From Flavobacterium panici (lineage in GTDB: Bacteria > Bacteroidota > Bacteroidia > Flavobacteriales > Flavobacteriaceae): DNA of 64,000 nt. Below, piece after piece: positions 52,447 to 62,305 of this stretch. The position numbers and the translations under genes are program-made. Position 1 is the stretch's first letter, and each line of letters starts with the position of its first letter. Under the pieces are notes generated by a model, which saw only the letters and a program-made list of their open reading frames with translations, ran no database searches and had not been told where the DNA came from. The stretch covers positions 62,001 through 126,000 of the forward strand of contig NZ_CAIJDE010000034.1 in assembly GCF_903819335.1 (NCBI RefSeq), given 5' to 3'.

Positions 52447-52513
52447 ATTCAATATTTTATTGGTAAAGATATAAACTTCCTCAATTGTTTCATAATTTAT
52501 TAATGTAGATTTC

Positions 52514-52542
52514 ACACTTACAATAATAACACTTCAAAAATA
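52514..52542 (-). promoter_or_regulatory. araR promoter with candidate AraR sites
   Basis: On the minus strand a perfect TATTTTTG box at 52535-52542 is followed by AAGTGTTA (52527-52534). The plus-strand words ACACTTA (52514) and ACACTT (52529) are 15 bases apart. TAACACTT also follows the susC promoter box, and TTACACTT the orphan one. Shared AraR sites are inferred. Confidence 0.5.
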
Positions 52543-52917
52543 GAGTTAAAAAAATCACTTTTTGGACAAAAATAACATTCATTTTTCTTTTTTAAGATTT
52601 TTTTAATTCAAAAACAGGATAATACAGGACAGTTTTTTGAAAAAAAGTTAAAAACGGCAATTATTTAAATAGGTTTTTATTTACAAAAATAGCAATTAAA
52701 TTGTGTTTAAATAATTAAAAAACAACTCATTTATATCTTTTTTTAATAAGGCGGTTTTTTGATTAAAAAGTGGCTTTTTGATTAAAAGTGTACTTTTTAC
52801 ACAATTAACGCATCAAAAAAGTTTCTTTTTTTGAAATAAATAGCAATTTTTTAAATGTTACAAATACACTTAAATTACGATATATGTTTTTTTTAAGATG
52901 TTTTTTTGTCATATTAA
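52543..52917. other. AT-rich gap without genes
   Basis: A gap of about 375 bases, very AT-rich, with many T-runs and no convincing ORF or hairpin. It separates araR from the susC promoter; I see nothing else in it. Confidence 0.6.
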
Positions 52918-52975
52918 TTTGTTTTTGCGCATTTTTTTTATTTAAATTTACAAATGTAAGATTAACACTTATTAA
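52918..52975 (+). promoter_or_regulatory. susC promoter with candidate AraR site
   Basis: TTTG at 52918-52921, 21 bases, then TAAATTTA (52943-52950, one mismatch to TAnnTTTG), then a segment with TAACACTT at 52963-52970 and ACTTATTAA. The same arrangement and 22 of 25 leader bases occur at 51380-51436. The leader would be about 54 bases. Confidence 0.6.
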
Positions 52976-53007
52976 CTAACCACAAAACCAACCTTAAACA
53001 AACCAGT

Positions 53008-56000
53008 ATGATAACAAACCAACAATTAATTTTTTACTGCAATTTTTTATTGCCAAAAAAAGACTGGATTTTAGCAATTTGCATGCTAATTTTTTCTGTT
53101 AATCAAATGTCGGCTCAAGGCAAAACGATTAGCGGAGTTGTTACTTCGGCACAAGACAATCTACCTTTGCCGGGAGTAAACATCATGATAAAAGGAACCA
53201 AAACAGTTGTTACAACTGGATTTGACGGAGAGTATACGATTAAAGCATCTTCTACAGATGTTTTAGTTTATTCATTTATAGGATTTCAAATTCGTGAAAT
53301 CCCGGTAGCAAATCAATTAAAAATAGACGTAGCCTTAAGCGAAGACACAAACAAATTAAATGAAGTTGTGGTTATTGGTTACGGAACACAAAAGAAATCA
53401 GACTTAACAGGTTCTGTAAGTGTTGTAAACTTAGAGTCGGCAAAAAAAACAGTTACTTATGATGCGGCAAAAATGCTGCAAGGACAAGTTCCGGGCGTAA
53501 CCGTACAATCATCAGGAGAGCCGGGAGGTTTTGTCAATATCAAAATTAGAGGGATAACTTCCTTTACCAATAATAATCCGCTTTTTGTAATTGACGGAAT
53601 TATGGTAGATGCTCCGTATGATTTTGCTCCGGGAGAAATAGAATCTATGCAGGTTTTAAAAGATGCCTCTTCGGCAGCAATTTATGGTGTTCGTGGTGCA
53701 AATGGAGTCGTAATTATTACCACAAAAAAAGGGAAAGCAGGCCGAATGGACGTGAAATTCAAATCGATCGTAGGACTTCAGAAAGTAGCTAAAAAATGGG
53801 ATGTTACAGATCGTGAAGGTTACCAAAAAATTACCAGTGAAGCCGAAAGAAACAGAGATATTAGAGCGGGTGTTCCGGTAAGTATTGCACCGGGAAATGA
53901 TCCAAACAGTCCTTCTTATATCACAAATGTAAACACAGACTGGCAAAAAGAAGCTTTACAAACGGGAGTTGTACAAAATCAAGCGCTTACACTTAACGGA
54001 GGTGCAGAAAACATTGCCTATAGTTTTAATGTCGATTATTTTAAAAACACGAGTTATATTAAAACGCCTCAGGATTATGAAAGATTGTCCACAAATTTGA
54101 ATTTAAATGGTAAAAAAGGAAAATTCAAATACGGTGTAAAAATAGGCTACACCCAATCTGATAAAGAAATTTTTAATGAATACAATGCAGGACAAACGGT
54201 TATCAGCGATATCCTGGGAGCAGTTCCAACAATGCCGGTTTACGATTCTAACCGATTGGGCGGCTACGGCGGAACAGATAATTTAACGCAAAGAGCGATT
54301 TCGATGAATCCAATTGGATATAATAATTTAATTGAAAATAATGGAAAAAGAAACCGTTTCCTTGGTGATGTATGGGGAGAAATTGAAATCGTAAAAGGAT
54401 TAAAATATAAACTAGATGTAAGTTACGACAGAACCGACTGGCAAAACAGAAAATTTATTCCGCCAAGTGATTTAGGATGGTATTATATCACCACAAATGA
54501 TGAAGCTTCTTTAGACATATCTAACGGAAATGAATTAAGAACGTTCCTGAATAATTTATTAACGTATGAAGTTACGCTTGGTAAACACAAAATAGACGCT
54601 CTTGCCGGATGGATTCAGGAAAGAAGAGAAAATTACAACCACTGGTCAAGAGGCGTAGGTTTTAAACCGGGCGAAATCAGCATGATGCAGTACGCAGATT
54701 CCAGAGACGCAGGTGAATATAAATTTACCATAACCGGAATATCTTATATCAGCAGATTAAATTATTCTTATGATGACAGATATTTGCTTCAGGCCAATTT
54801 TAGACAAGATAAAACCTCTCTTTTTAGTGAGATCAATAATTCGGCAAATTTTTATTCTTTTTCAGGAGGATGGAAAATCAGCAACGAAAAATTCATAACC
54901 TTACCAAAATGGATCAGCAATATTAAACTTCGCGGTGGTTACGGTACATTAGGTAATAACACGATTCCGCAATACTTTTTTGCTTCAACAGTAAACAGTT
55001 TCGCCGGATATGATTTTAACAACGAACTGGCACCGGGTACAACCGTAGTAAGTTCACTTGACCCAAATGTAAAATGGGAGAAAACAAGCAGCAATAACAT
55101 TGCTTTAGAACTTGGGTTTTTTAATAACGATTTACAGTTTACAGCAGAGTATTTTTCTAAAAAAGTTACAGATATCTTAGTTACTGTACCTCTGCCGTTT
55201 TCTACAGGAGCTTTTCCGGCGAGTATTTTTACGAATGCAGGAGACATGAAAAATCATGGTTTAGAATTTACAGCATCATACAGTAATCATCATCATAAAT
55301 TTAAATATGATATTTCGGCCAATTTTGGAACGCTGAAAAATGAAGTTACTAAAATTGGAGTGAACTCAAATCCACTTTATGGAGCAGTTTCAAAAACAGA
55401 AGTAGGAAGATCTGTGGGTGAACTTTTTGCATGGGAAGCAATTGGAATTTTCCAAAATGCAGCTGAGGTTGCGGCTTCTCCAACACAAACGGGTGCGGCT
55501 CCCGGAGATATTAAATTTAAAGATGTAAACGGCGACGGCGCCATTACAGATGCCGATAGAACTTTTCAAGGTGTAACAATTCCTAAATATGGTTTCGGAG
55601 TGAATTTTAGCGCTTCTTATGCCAATTTTGATTTCTCAATGTTCTGGCAGGGCAGCGGCGGAAATAAAATTTTCAATGCCATGTACCGTAATTTGATGAT
55701 TGGGCAATATACTAACCATCACACAGATGAATTAAATTATTGGACGCCAACCAATACAAATACGAATGTTCCGGCTCCGGTTATTGGTGATCCTAACGGA
55801 AATTCAAGAGACTCCAATAGATTTATTGAAAGCGGTGATTATGTAAGACTGCAAACAATGGAATTAGGATATAACATTCCGTTAAAAGATAAATTTATTC
55901 AAAGTGCTAAGGTTTACATCAATGGGCAGAACTTATTAACGATCACAAAATATAAGGGTTACGATCCTGATTTTAATAGTGATGGACTACTTTCAAGAGG

Positions 56001-56064
56001 ATATGATGCAGGATCTTTTCCAAATCCAAGAACTATTTCTTTGGGTGTTGAAGTAAATTTTTAA
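53008..56064 (+). CDS. SusC/RagA-type TonB-dependent outer-membrane transporter
   Basis: A 1018-residue outer-membrane transporter: an extended signal peptide ending at QMSAQG, a carboxypeptidase-regulatory-like domain (about 40-110, GKTISGVVTSAQDNLPLPGV), a plug domain (about 125-235, with DALKDASSAAIYGVRGANGV-like VLKDASSAAIYG) and a 22-strand barrel ending in ISLGVEVNF. With the following SusD it imports oligosaccharides, here probably arabino-oligosaccharides, using TonB energy. The signal peptide is longer than usual (about 37 residues). Confidence 0.93.
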   Translation: MITNQQLIFYCNFLLPKKDWILAICMLIFSVNQMSAQGKTISGVVTSAQDNLPLPGVNIMIKGTKTVVTTGFDGEYTIKASSTDVLVYSFIGFQIREIPVANQLKIDVALSEDTNKLNEVVVIGYGTQKKSDLTGSVSVVNLESAKKTVTYDAAKMLQGQVPGVTVQSSGEPGGFVNIKIRGITSFTNNNPLFVIDGIMVDAPYDFAPGEIESMQVLKDASSAAIYGVRGANGVVIITTKKGKAGRMDVKFKSIVGLQKVAKKWDVTDREGYQKITSEAERNRDIRAGVPVSIAPGNDPNSPSYITNVNTDWQKEALQTGVVQNQALTLNGGAENIAYSFNVDYFKNTSYIKTPQDYERLSTNLNLNGKKGKFKYGVKIGYTQSDKEIFNEYNAGQTVISDILGAVPTMPVYDSNRLGGYGGTDNLTQRAISMNPIGYNNLIENNGKRNRFLGDVWGEIEIVKGLKYKLDVSYDRTDWQNRKFIPPSDLGWYYITTNDEASLDISNGNELRTFLNNLLTYEVTLGKHKIDALAGWIQERRENYNHWSRGVGFKPGEISMMQYADSRDAGEYKFTITGISYISRLNYSYDDRYLLQANFRQDKTSLFSEINNSANFYSFSGGWKISNEKFITLPKWISNIKLRGGYGTLGNNTIPQYFFASTVNSFAGYDFNNELAPGTTVVSSLDPNVKWEKTSSNNIALELGFFNNDLQFTAEYFSKKVTDILVTVPLPFSTGAFPASIFTNAGDMKNHGLEFTASYSNHHHKFKYDISANFGTLKNEVTKIGVNSNPLYGAVSKTEVGRSVGELFAWEAIGIFQNAAEVAASPTQTGAAPGDIKFKDVNGDGAITDADRTFQGVTIPKYGFGVNFSASYANFDFSMFWQGSGGNKIFNAMYRNLMIGQYTNHHTDELNYWTPTNTNTNVPAPVIGDPNGNSRDSNRFIESGDYVRLQTMELGYNIPLKDKFIQSAKVYINGQNLLTITKYKGYDPDFNSDGLLSRGYDAGSFPNPRTISLGVEVNF

Positions 56065-56094
56065 ACGAGCCTAACCAACTAAAAACGTATTAAA

Positions 56095-57654
56095 ATGAAA
56101 TATAAAATATTTAACTATATAGCGGTTTTCTTTTCACTGGCTGTTGTAACAACAAGCTGTGTTGACGATGAAGATTTGACCCAACTCGACCCAAATAATG
56201 ATGCAGTAGATTCTTTTTGGAAAACAGATCAGGATGCATTGGAAGGAATTAATGCCGTATACGGAAGTTTATTAACAGATGGAACGTACATGAGAAGTAC
56301 GCCATTATTATTAGATGCCAAAGCAGATGATTCTCGCACAAACAGTCCTTGGCCGTCTATGTATAATGTTGGACATTTTAATTCCAATGTAGCCGATGCA
56401 GCGATTTACGGATGGGCTTTTGAAACTTATTATCAAGGTATTTATCGTGCCAATCAGGTTTTAACCAATGTTCCTGATATTCAATTTGAAAATGAAGCAC
56501 TCAAAAACAGAATTTTAGGACAGGCCTATTTTTTAAGAGGATTGTATTTGTTTCACGCCGTAAATATGTTTAAAAATGTACCAATTCCGTTAGATGTTGA
56601 GGTATATCATCCGCAGAAATCAAACGAAGAAGGCTGGGCTCAGGTTATTGCCGATTTTAAAACAGCGGCCGAATTGCTGCCTAATTCTTACGTTGGAGTT
56701 ACAGGTCCGGATGCAGGTCAAAAAGGACGCGCTACAAAAGGGGCAGCTTTAGGATATTTAGGAAAAGCCTATTTGTTTACTAAAGATTTTACAAATGCCA
56801 GAACTACTTTTAAACAAGTTATTGATTTAGGAGTGTATTCTTTAGTTTCAAACTATCGAGATAATTTTACAACAGCAAACGAAAACAATTCAGAATCCCT
56901 GTTTGAAGTACAATTTAGCAGAGATGCCGGCGGTGTTGATTTAGGTTGGGGCGGTGCACCTGCATCTGGCTGGGGGAAAACATCTGCACGTGCCATTACT
57001 TATGCACCAAGAGCTTTTGGATGGACAGATGTGCAGCCAACATGGGCATTATTTAACGAATTTCAGGAAGAAAAAACAAAAACAGGAGACGTTGATCCGC
57101 GTTTAGATGCTACTATTTTTTACAATAAACCCGGAACAAAATTATACGGAAGAGATTTTGCTGCTTTTTATGCTTCAAGTCCCGGAGATTTAAATGATTT
57201 GTTCTGTAGAAAATATCAAAATTCTGATGGTGAATTTGCAGACGAATACGACTGGCGTTCGGGAATTAACGAGCGATTGCTAAGATACGCCGATATTCTT
57301 TTGATGTATGCCGAAACTTTAAACGAAACTGGCGATACACCGGGAGCATATGCGTACATTCAAATGGTTAGAAACCGAGTAAATCTGCCGGATTTATCAG
57401 TTACAAAACCGGGAATGAACCAGGACCAGATGAGAGAACAAATTGGGCACGAAAGATTTTTAGAATTCCCTCTGGAAGGCCACCGTTTTGATGACATACG
57501 TCGTTGGGGATGGCTGCAGAATCCAACAAAATTAGCATGGCTGAAAACAAGAGATGCCGAGTTTAATTCGTATACAGCAGGACGTGAATATTTCCCAATT
57601 CCGCAGTTAGAAATGGATAATAATCCGGGAACAAAACAGAATGACAGTTATTGA
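56095..57654 (+). CDS. SusD/RagB-type surface glycan-binding lipoprotein
   Basis: A 519-residue lipoprotein (lipobox VTTSCVDD) with the SusD fold: helical TPR-like units near 120-230 (RILGQAYFLRGLYLFHAVNM) and the C-terminal SusD domain with EERLLRYADILLMYAE-like and GHERFLEFPLEGHRFDDIRRW segments. It caps the SusC channel and binds the oligosaccharide. It follows SusC by 30 bases. Confidence 0.93.
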   Translation: MKYKIFNYIAVFFSLAVVTTSCVDDEDLTQLDPNNDAVDSFWKTDQDALEGINAVYGSLLTDGTYMRSTPLLLDAKADDSRTNSPWPSMYNVGHFNSNVADAAIYGWAFETYYQGIYRANQVLTNVPDIQFENEALKNRILGQAYFLRGLYLFHAVNMFKNVPIPLDVEVYHPQKSNEEGWAQVIADFKTAAELLPNSYVGVTGPDAGQKGRATKGAALGYLGKAYLFTKDFTNARTTFKQVIDLGVYSLVSNYRDNFTTANENNSESLFEVQFSRDAGGVDLGWGGAPASGWGKTSARAITYAPRAFGWTDVQPTWALFNEFQEEKTKTGDVDPRLDATIFYNKPGTKLYGRDFAAFYASSPGDLNDLFCRKYQNSDGEFADEYDWRSGINERLLRYADILLMYAETLNETGDTPGAYAYIQMVRNRVNLPDLSVTKPGMNQDQMREQIGHERFLEFPLEGHRFDDIRRWGWLQNPTKLAWLKTRDAEFNSYTAGREYFPIPQLEMDNNPGTKQNDSY

Positions 57655-57659
57655 GTTTT

Positions 57660-57720
57660 CAGTCTCAGTCACAGTCTCAGTTTACAGTCCCAGTATCACT
57701 GTAAACTGTGACTGAGACTG
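57660..57720. repeat. Long hairpin after the SusD gene
   Basis: The 3' arm (57698-57720) pairs with the 5' arm over 23 bases if a six-base bulge (TCTCAG) is allowed; the core is CAGTCTCAGTCACAG. It lies six bases after the SusD stop. It may protect the susCD message or end it partly; no T-run follows. Confidence 0.6.
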
Positions 57721-57764
57721 TAAACTGCGACTAAAAAATAAATTTTGAGTTAGTTAGAATACCT

Positions 57765-57802
57765 AATATCATGTGAAGAATTCAAAATCTTCACATGATA
57801 TT
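57765..57802. repeat. Perfect 15-base inverted repeat before the GH51 gene
   Basis: AATATCATGTGAAGA, eight-base loop, then the exact complement, ending 17 bases before the GH51 ATG. No T-run follows, so it is not a classical terminator. It could be a regulator site or an mRNA hairpin. Confidence 0.6.
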
Positions 57803-57818
57803 CCAACATTAAAAACCT

Positions 57819-59360
57819 ATGAAAAAAGCACTTTTAATTACATTTCTTATCGCCCTTTGTAATCAGGCAGGATTCTCTCAAAGCACAGTTGTTACTATAA
57901 AAAACAATGCTGATGCGCCAACAATCAACAAAAATATCTACGGTCATTTTGCCGAACATTTAGGACGCTGTATTTACGGAGGTTTTTTTGTGGGAGATAC
58001 TTCAAAAATACCTAACACAAAAGGAGTTAGAAATGATATTATCGCGGCTTTAAAAGATTTAAAAATTCCAAATTTAAGATGGCCTGGAGGATGTTTTGCC
58101 GATACGTATCATTGGAAAGACGGAATTGGACCAAAAGAACAAAGACCTACAATTGTAAATCAATGGTGGGGTGGTGTAACCGAAGATAACAGCTTTGGAA
58201 CACACGACTTTTTAAACTTATGTGAAGTCTTAGGAGCCGAACCGTATTTATCAGGAAATGTAGGCAGCGGAACCGTTCAGGAATTATCAGACTGGGTTCA
58301 GTACACCAATTTTGGAGGTAAAAGTCCGATGAGTGATTTGCGTGTAAAAAACGGAAGAACAGAACCTTGGAAAGTAAAATTCTGGGGAATTGGTAACGAA
58401 GCCTGGGGCTGCGGTGGAAACATGACAGCAGATTATTACGCTGGCGAATACCGAAAATTCACCACTTTTATGTCAGATTGGAATAATTCTGGCGGAATTA
58501 CCCGCATCGCATCTGGAGCAAACAGCAGCGATTACAACTGGACAGAAGTCTTAATGAAAAACATTCCGCTAAATATGTTAGGCGGAGTCGGCGTTCACCA
58601 TTATGCCGTAATTGACTGGGGTAAAAAAGGAGACGGCGTAAATTTTTCTGAAGAAGAATATTTCAAAACTATGCAGTCTGCCTTAAAAATGGAAGAACTC
58701 GTTACTAAACACGCAGTCGTGATGGACAAATATGATCCAGAGAAAAAAGTAGCCATGGTTGTTGACGAATGGGGCGGATGGTATGAAGTGGAAAAAGGAA
58801 CAAACCCGGGATTTTTATATCAGCAAAATACTATGCGTGATGCTGTTTTAGCCGGAGCAACTTTAAACATTTTCAATAATCATGCAGACAGAGTTCGTAT
58901 GGCAAATTTAGCACAATGTGTAAACGTTCTACAAGCCGTAATCCTTACCGATAAGGCTAAAATGATTGTAACGCCAACCTATCATGTAATGAAAATGTAC
59001 AGCGTTCATCAGGATGCAAAATTACTGCCAATCACTTTTCAATCGCCATTGTATACCGTTAAAGGAGAAACACTTCCTGCGGTATCCGTTTCAGCATCAA
59101 AAGATAAAAACGGAGCCGTTCATATTTCAGTAGTCAATGTTGATGCTAAAAATAAAAACAAAATAGAAATCGACACCAACGATCTTGGCGTTAAAAACTT
59201 TACAGCAACAATTTTAACATCGGCAAAATTGCAGGATTACAATTCATTCGATACACCAAACAAAATTGTACCAACAGTTTTTAAAGGTTTTGAAAACAAA
59301 AAAGGAAAACTAGAAATCACCATTCCTCCTTTCTCTGTAATTGTTTTAGAAGGAAAATAA
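57819..59360 (+). CDS. GH51 alpha-L-arabinofuranosidase
   Basis: A 513-residue exported enzyme (signal peptide ending at GFSQS). GH51 landmarks: NLRWPGGCFADTYHW, the acid/base Glu194 in GIGNEAWGCGG, HHYAVID, and the nucleophile Glu317 in VVDEWGGWY. It removes terminal alpha-L-arabinofuranosyl groups from arabinan or arabinoxylan fragments. It has the usual barrel plus C-terminal beta domain. The next gene follows after 12 bases. Confidence 0.94.
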   Translation: MKKALLITFLIALCNQAGFSQSTVVTIKNNADAPTINKNIYGHFAEHLGRCIYGGFFVGDTSKIPNTKGVRNDIIAALKDLKIPNLRWPGGCFADTYHWKDGIGPKEQRPTIVNQWWGGVTEDNSFGTHDFLNLCEVLGAEPYLSGNVGSGTVQELSDWVQYTNFGGKSPMSDLRVKNGRTEPWKVKFWGIGNEAWGCGGNMTADYYAGEYRKFTTFMSDWNNSGGITRIASGANSSDYNWTEVLMKNIPLNMLGGVGVHHYAVIDWGKKGDGVNFSEEEYFKTMQSALKMEELVTKHAVVMDKYDPEKKVAMVVDEWGGWYEVEKGTNPGFLYQQNTMRDAVLAGATLNIFNNHADRVRMANLAQCVNVLQAVILTDKAKMIVTPTYHVMKMYSVHQDAKLLPITFQSPLYTVKGETLPAVSVSASKDKNGAVHISVVNVDAKNKNKIEIDTNDLGVKNFTATILTSAKLQDYNSFDTPNKIVPTVFKGFENKKGKLEITIPPFSVIVLEGK

Positions 59361-59372
59361 AAGATAAAAAAG

Positions 59373-60992
59373 ATGAGAAAATCAAATTCCATTTTAAAAA
59401 TTGTTTCTTTCATCGGGTTTTTGGTGGTAGCTGTTTTATCCGGCTGTTCCAAAGATGATCCGGCGTTAGAAACTCCTACTCCGCCGGTAGTCGTAGATCC
59501 GCCTGTGGTTACGCCAACTTTTCCGGGGCCGACTTATGCCGATAATTACACAGCAATAGCAAGCTGGGGAAACAGAACACAATGGAATTTAGCCAACGTA
59601 CACGATCCATCAGTAGAAAAATCGGGAGAGTATTATTATATGTACCAAACCGATGCTTCTTATGGAAATGCTCATGAAGGAAACGGACATTTTTTCTACA
59701 GAAGATCAAAAGATTTAATCAATTGGGAATTTATGGGATCATCAATGACACAGGCTCCCGCTTGGGTAAAAGATTCCTTAAATAATAAAAGAGCCAGAAT
59801 GAATCCGGCACTTCCTCCAATAGAAAATCCTAATTATGGATATTGGGCACCTTGCGTTCGAAAAGTGGGCAATATCTACAGAATGTATTACAGCATTGTA
59901 GTGACCAACCCAATCACTGGAACAGACACAAATACGTCATGGACAGAACGTGCTTTTATTGGTTTGGCCGAAACTACAGATTTGGCTTCAAACAATTGGA
60001 CAGATAAAGGAATGGTCGTTTGCTCAGAACCTGACGGCGTAAAAAGTTACGTTCGAAACGGAGGAAACGATTGGGACGCTTATTTTAAATTCAACGCCAT
60101 TGACCCCAGTTTTATCGAAACTCTAGAAGGCGATCAATATTTAATCTATGGTTCATGGCATTCGGGAATTGCTGCTTTAAAACTAAATCCAGCAACCGGA
60201 AAACCAGACAAGTTAAAAACAATCGACGATTACGGAACCAGAATCGCCGGACGCGGAAATGTAAATACAAACCGCTGGCAGGCACTCGAAGGTCCTGAAA
60301 TTATTTACAATCCAGATACGCAGTTTTATTATTTATTTCTGGCTTATGATGAATTATCAGTTGCCTATAATACCCGTGTAGCACGCTCAAAAAACATTTT
60401 AGGCCCTTATGTAACCAATACCGGAATCAGTATTACCAACGGAGCAGAATGTTATCCAATGATAACACATCCGTATCAGTTTAAAAATCATACCGGCTGG
60501 GTTGGATTTTCTCACTGTGCCGTTTTTCAAAACCCAACAACCAAACAATGGTATTATGCTTCACAAGCGCGATTGCCCGAAGGTGTTGCCGGAATCAACG
60601 TTTCAAACGCTGTCATGATGGGACATATTCACGGAATTCAATGGACAGAAGACGGCTGGCCTGTTGTAGAACCGGAACGTTACGCAGGAGTTCCAACAAC
60701 TACAATTGCCGACGCAAGTTTAGTGGGAACATGGGAACAAATTACTATGAATTACCAATATAAAACCATGCAAAAATCAGTTACGATTTATTTAACCGCA
60801 GATAAAAAAGTAAACGGTGGTATATCCGGAACATGGTCGTATGACGCGACTAAAAAAATTGCAACCATAAACGGAGTTAAATGCAACGTAATTGATGCCT
60901 GGGATTGGGAATCAGCAACAAGAAAAGTGACTTTAACTTATACCGGAATAAACAGCGCAGGATTAGCCGTTTGGGGAAAGAAAATAAATTAA
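59373..60992 (+). CDS. GH43 endo-arabinanase-like lipoprotein with C-terminal beta domain
   Basis: A 539-residue lipoprotein (lipobox LSGCSKDD) with a Pro/Thr/Val-rich linker (about 27-50) that would lift it from the membrane. The GH43 five-blade domain spans about 60-440: catalytic Asp in VHDPSVE, pKa-modulating Asp in AIDPSFIE, and acid Glu in ALEGPEIIY. The last 100 residues are a separate domain (SLVGTWEQITMNYQ to the end) like that of large endo-arabinanases. It likely cuts arabinan at the cell surface. Confidence 0.88.
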   Translation: MRKSNSILKIVSFIGFLVVAVLSGCSKDDPALETPTPPVVVDPPVVTPTFPGPTYADNYTAIASWGNRTQWNLANVHDPSVEKSGEYYYMYQTDASYGNAHEGNGHFFYRRSKDLINWEFMGSSMTQAPAWVKDSLNNKRARMNPALPPIENPNYGYWAPCVRKVGNIYRMYYSIVVTNPITGTDTNTSWTERAFIGLAETTDLASNNWTDKGMVVCSEPDGVKSYVRNGGNDWDAYFKFNAIDPSFIETLEGDQYLIYGSWHSGIAALKLNPATGKPDKLKTIDDYGTRIAGRGNVNTNRWQALEGPEIIYNPDTQFYYLFLAYDELSVAYNTRVARSKNILGPYVTNTGISITNGAECYPMITHPYQFKNHTGWVGFSHCAVFQNPTTKQWYYASQARLPEGVAGINVSNAVMMGHIHGIQWTEDGWPVVEPERYAGVPTTTIADASLVGTWEQITMNYQYKTMQKSVTIYLTADKKVNGGISGTWSYDATKKIATINGVKCNVIDAWDWESATRKVTLTYTGINSAGLAVWGKKIN

Positions 60993-61050
60993 AAACTCAA
61001 TGAGAAAATTCCAATTTTTTAAAATCCCAAATTCCAAGTATTAAAGAATG

Positions 61051-61219
61051 GCCACAGATTAAAGGATTAAAAAAGATTAAAAAATCTGTGTGAGAAAAAT
61101 AAGCCACGAATTTCACGAATCTCCACAAATTTTAATTCGAGAAAATTGGCGCAATTCGCGACAAAAAAATAAAGTCAAAGATTAAAAAAAATCATTTTAA
61201 TCCATTTAATCTGTGGCAA
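61051..61219. repeat. Nested GCCACAGATT / GCCACGAATT inverted repeats
   Basis: Outer arms: GCCACAGATTAAAGGATTAA (61051-61070) and its near complement ending in TTTAATCTGTGGC (about 61205-61217). Inner: GCCACGAATTTCACGAAT with AATTGGCGCAATTCGCGAC. It has no gene and splits the GH43 lipoprotein gene from the next GH43 gene. Confidence 0.72.
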
Positions 61220-61233
61220 AAAAAATAATAATA

Positions 61234-62178
61234 ATGAAGAAACTATTTACAAGCCTATCCATTTTGCTTTTATCGATTGCAGGAACTGCCCAATCGATAA
61301 AAACAAACAATCCTATTATAAAAGACAAATACACTGGAGATCCGGCAGCATTGGTTTATAAAGACAAAGTGTATTTATATGCCGGTCACGACGAAGCACC
61401 AAATGATTTTCATTTCTATAAAATGAATGAATGGCTGGTATATTCTTCATCAGATATGAAAACGTGGGAATCGCATCCCGTGCCCCTAAAAGTAACCGAT
61501 TTTAAATGGGCAAAAAATGATGCATGGGCTTCGCAGGTAATCGAAAGAAACGGAAAATTTTATTGGTATGTAACGGTTGAACACAGTTCTGTACCCGGAA
61601 AATCAATAGGCGTTGCCGTTTCAGACAGTCCAACAGGACCTTTTAAAGATGCCTTAGGAAAAGCCTTAATTACAAACGACATGACCAAATTTTCCAATAT
61701 AAGCTGGGACGATATCGACCCAACAGTTTATATCGATACCGACGGACAAGCGTATTTGTTTTGGGGAAATACCGCCTGTCATTACGCCAAATTAAAAGAA
61801 AATATGACTGAAATAGACGGTGAAATTCATCATATAAAACTACCAAATTTTACAGAAGCACCATGGATTCATAAACATAAAAACTGGTATTATTTATCAT
61901 ACGCTTATGAATTTCCTGAAAAAATTGCATACGTCATGAGCAAATCGATCAACGGCCCATGGGAATTTAAAGGAATTTTAAACGAAATCGCCGGAAATAG
62001 CAACACAAATCATCAATCGATAATTGAATTTAAAGGACAGTCGTATTTCATTTATCACAACGGAGCATCAATTCCAGACGGAGGAAGTTTTAGAAGATCA
62101 GTCTGTGTCGATAAATTATTTTATAACAAAGACGGAACGATGAAAAGAGTAATTATGACATCGGAAGGAATTCAATGA
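61234..62178 (+). CDS. GH43 family glycoside hydrolase
   Basis: A 314-residue exported enzyme (signal peptide ending at AGTAQ). GH43 motifs: catalytic Asp in TGDPAALVYKDKVYLYAGHDEA, second Asp in DIDPTVYIDTDGQ, and acid Glu in FTEAPWIHKHKNWYY. The pattern is closer to exo-acting arabinofuranosidase or xylosidase subfamilies than to endo-arabinanase. The ATG at 61234 is chosen because the upstream ATG lies inside the repeat element. Confidence 0.87.
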   Translation: MKKLFTSLSILLLSIAGTAQSIKTNNPIIKDKYTGDPAALVYKDKVYLYAGHDEAPNDFHFYKMNEWLVYSSSDMKTWESHPVPLKVTDFKWAKNDAWASQVIERNGKFYWYVTVEHSSVPGKSIGVAVSDSPTGPFKDALGKALITNDMTKFSNISWDDIDPTVYIDTDGQAYLFWGNTACHYAKLKENMTEIDGEIHHIKLPNFTEAPWIHKHKNWYYLSYAYEFPEKIAYVMSKSINGPWEFKGILNEIAGNSNTNHQSIIEFKGQSYFIYHNGASIPDGGSFRRSVCVDKLFYNKDGTMKRVIMTSEGIQ

Positions 62179-62220
62179 TTAGTGTTCAGTTCTCAGTTTT
62201 TAGTGTTCAGTAATAGTTTA

Positions 62221-62305
62221 ACTTATATGATTTAAAAAAGTCTTCAGTCAACGCAAAACTTAAATTTTCTTACATCACTTATATGGTGAAAAAACAATAA
62301 CTTAT
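62221..62305. repeat. Intergenic element with ACTTATATGG repeats
   Basis: ACTTATATGATT, TTACATCACTTATATGGTG and AACTTATATGGTTT occur in 85 bases. The words match the element at 7805-7888. The last copy runs into the next gene's ATG. No gene is present in the gap. Confidence 0.5.
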
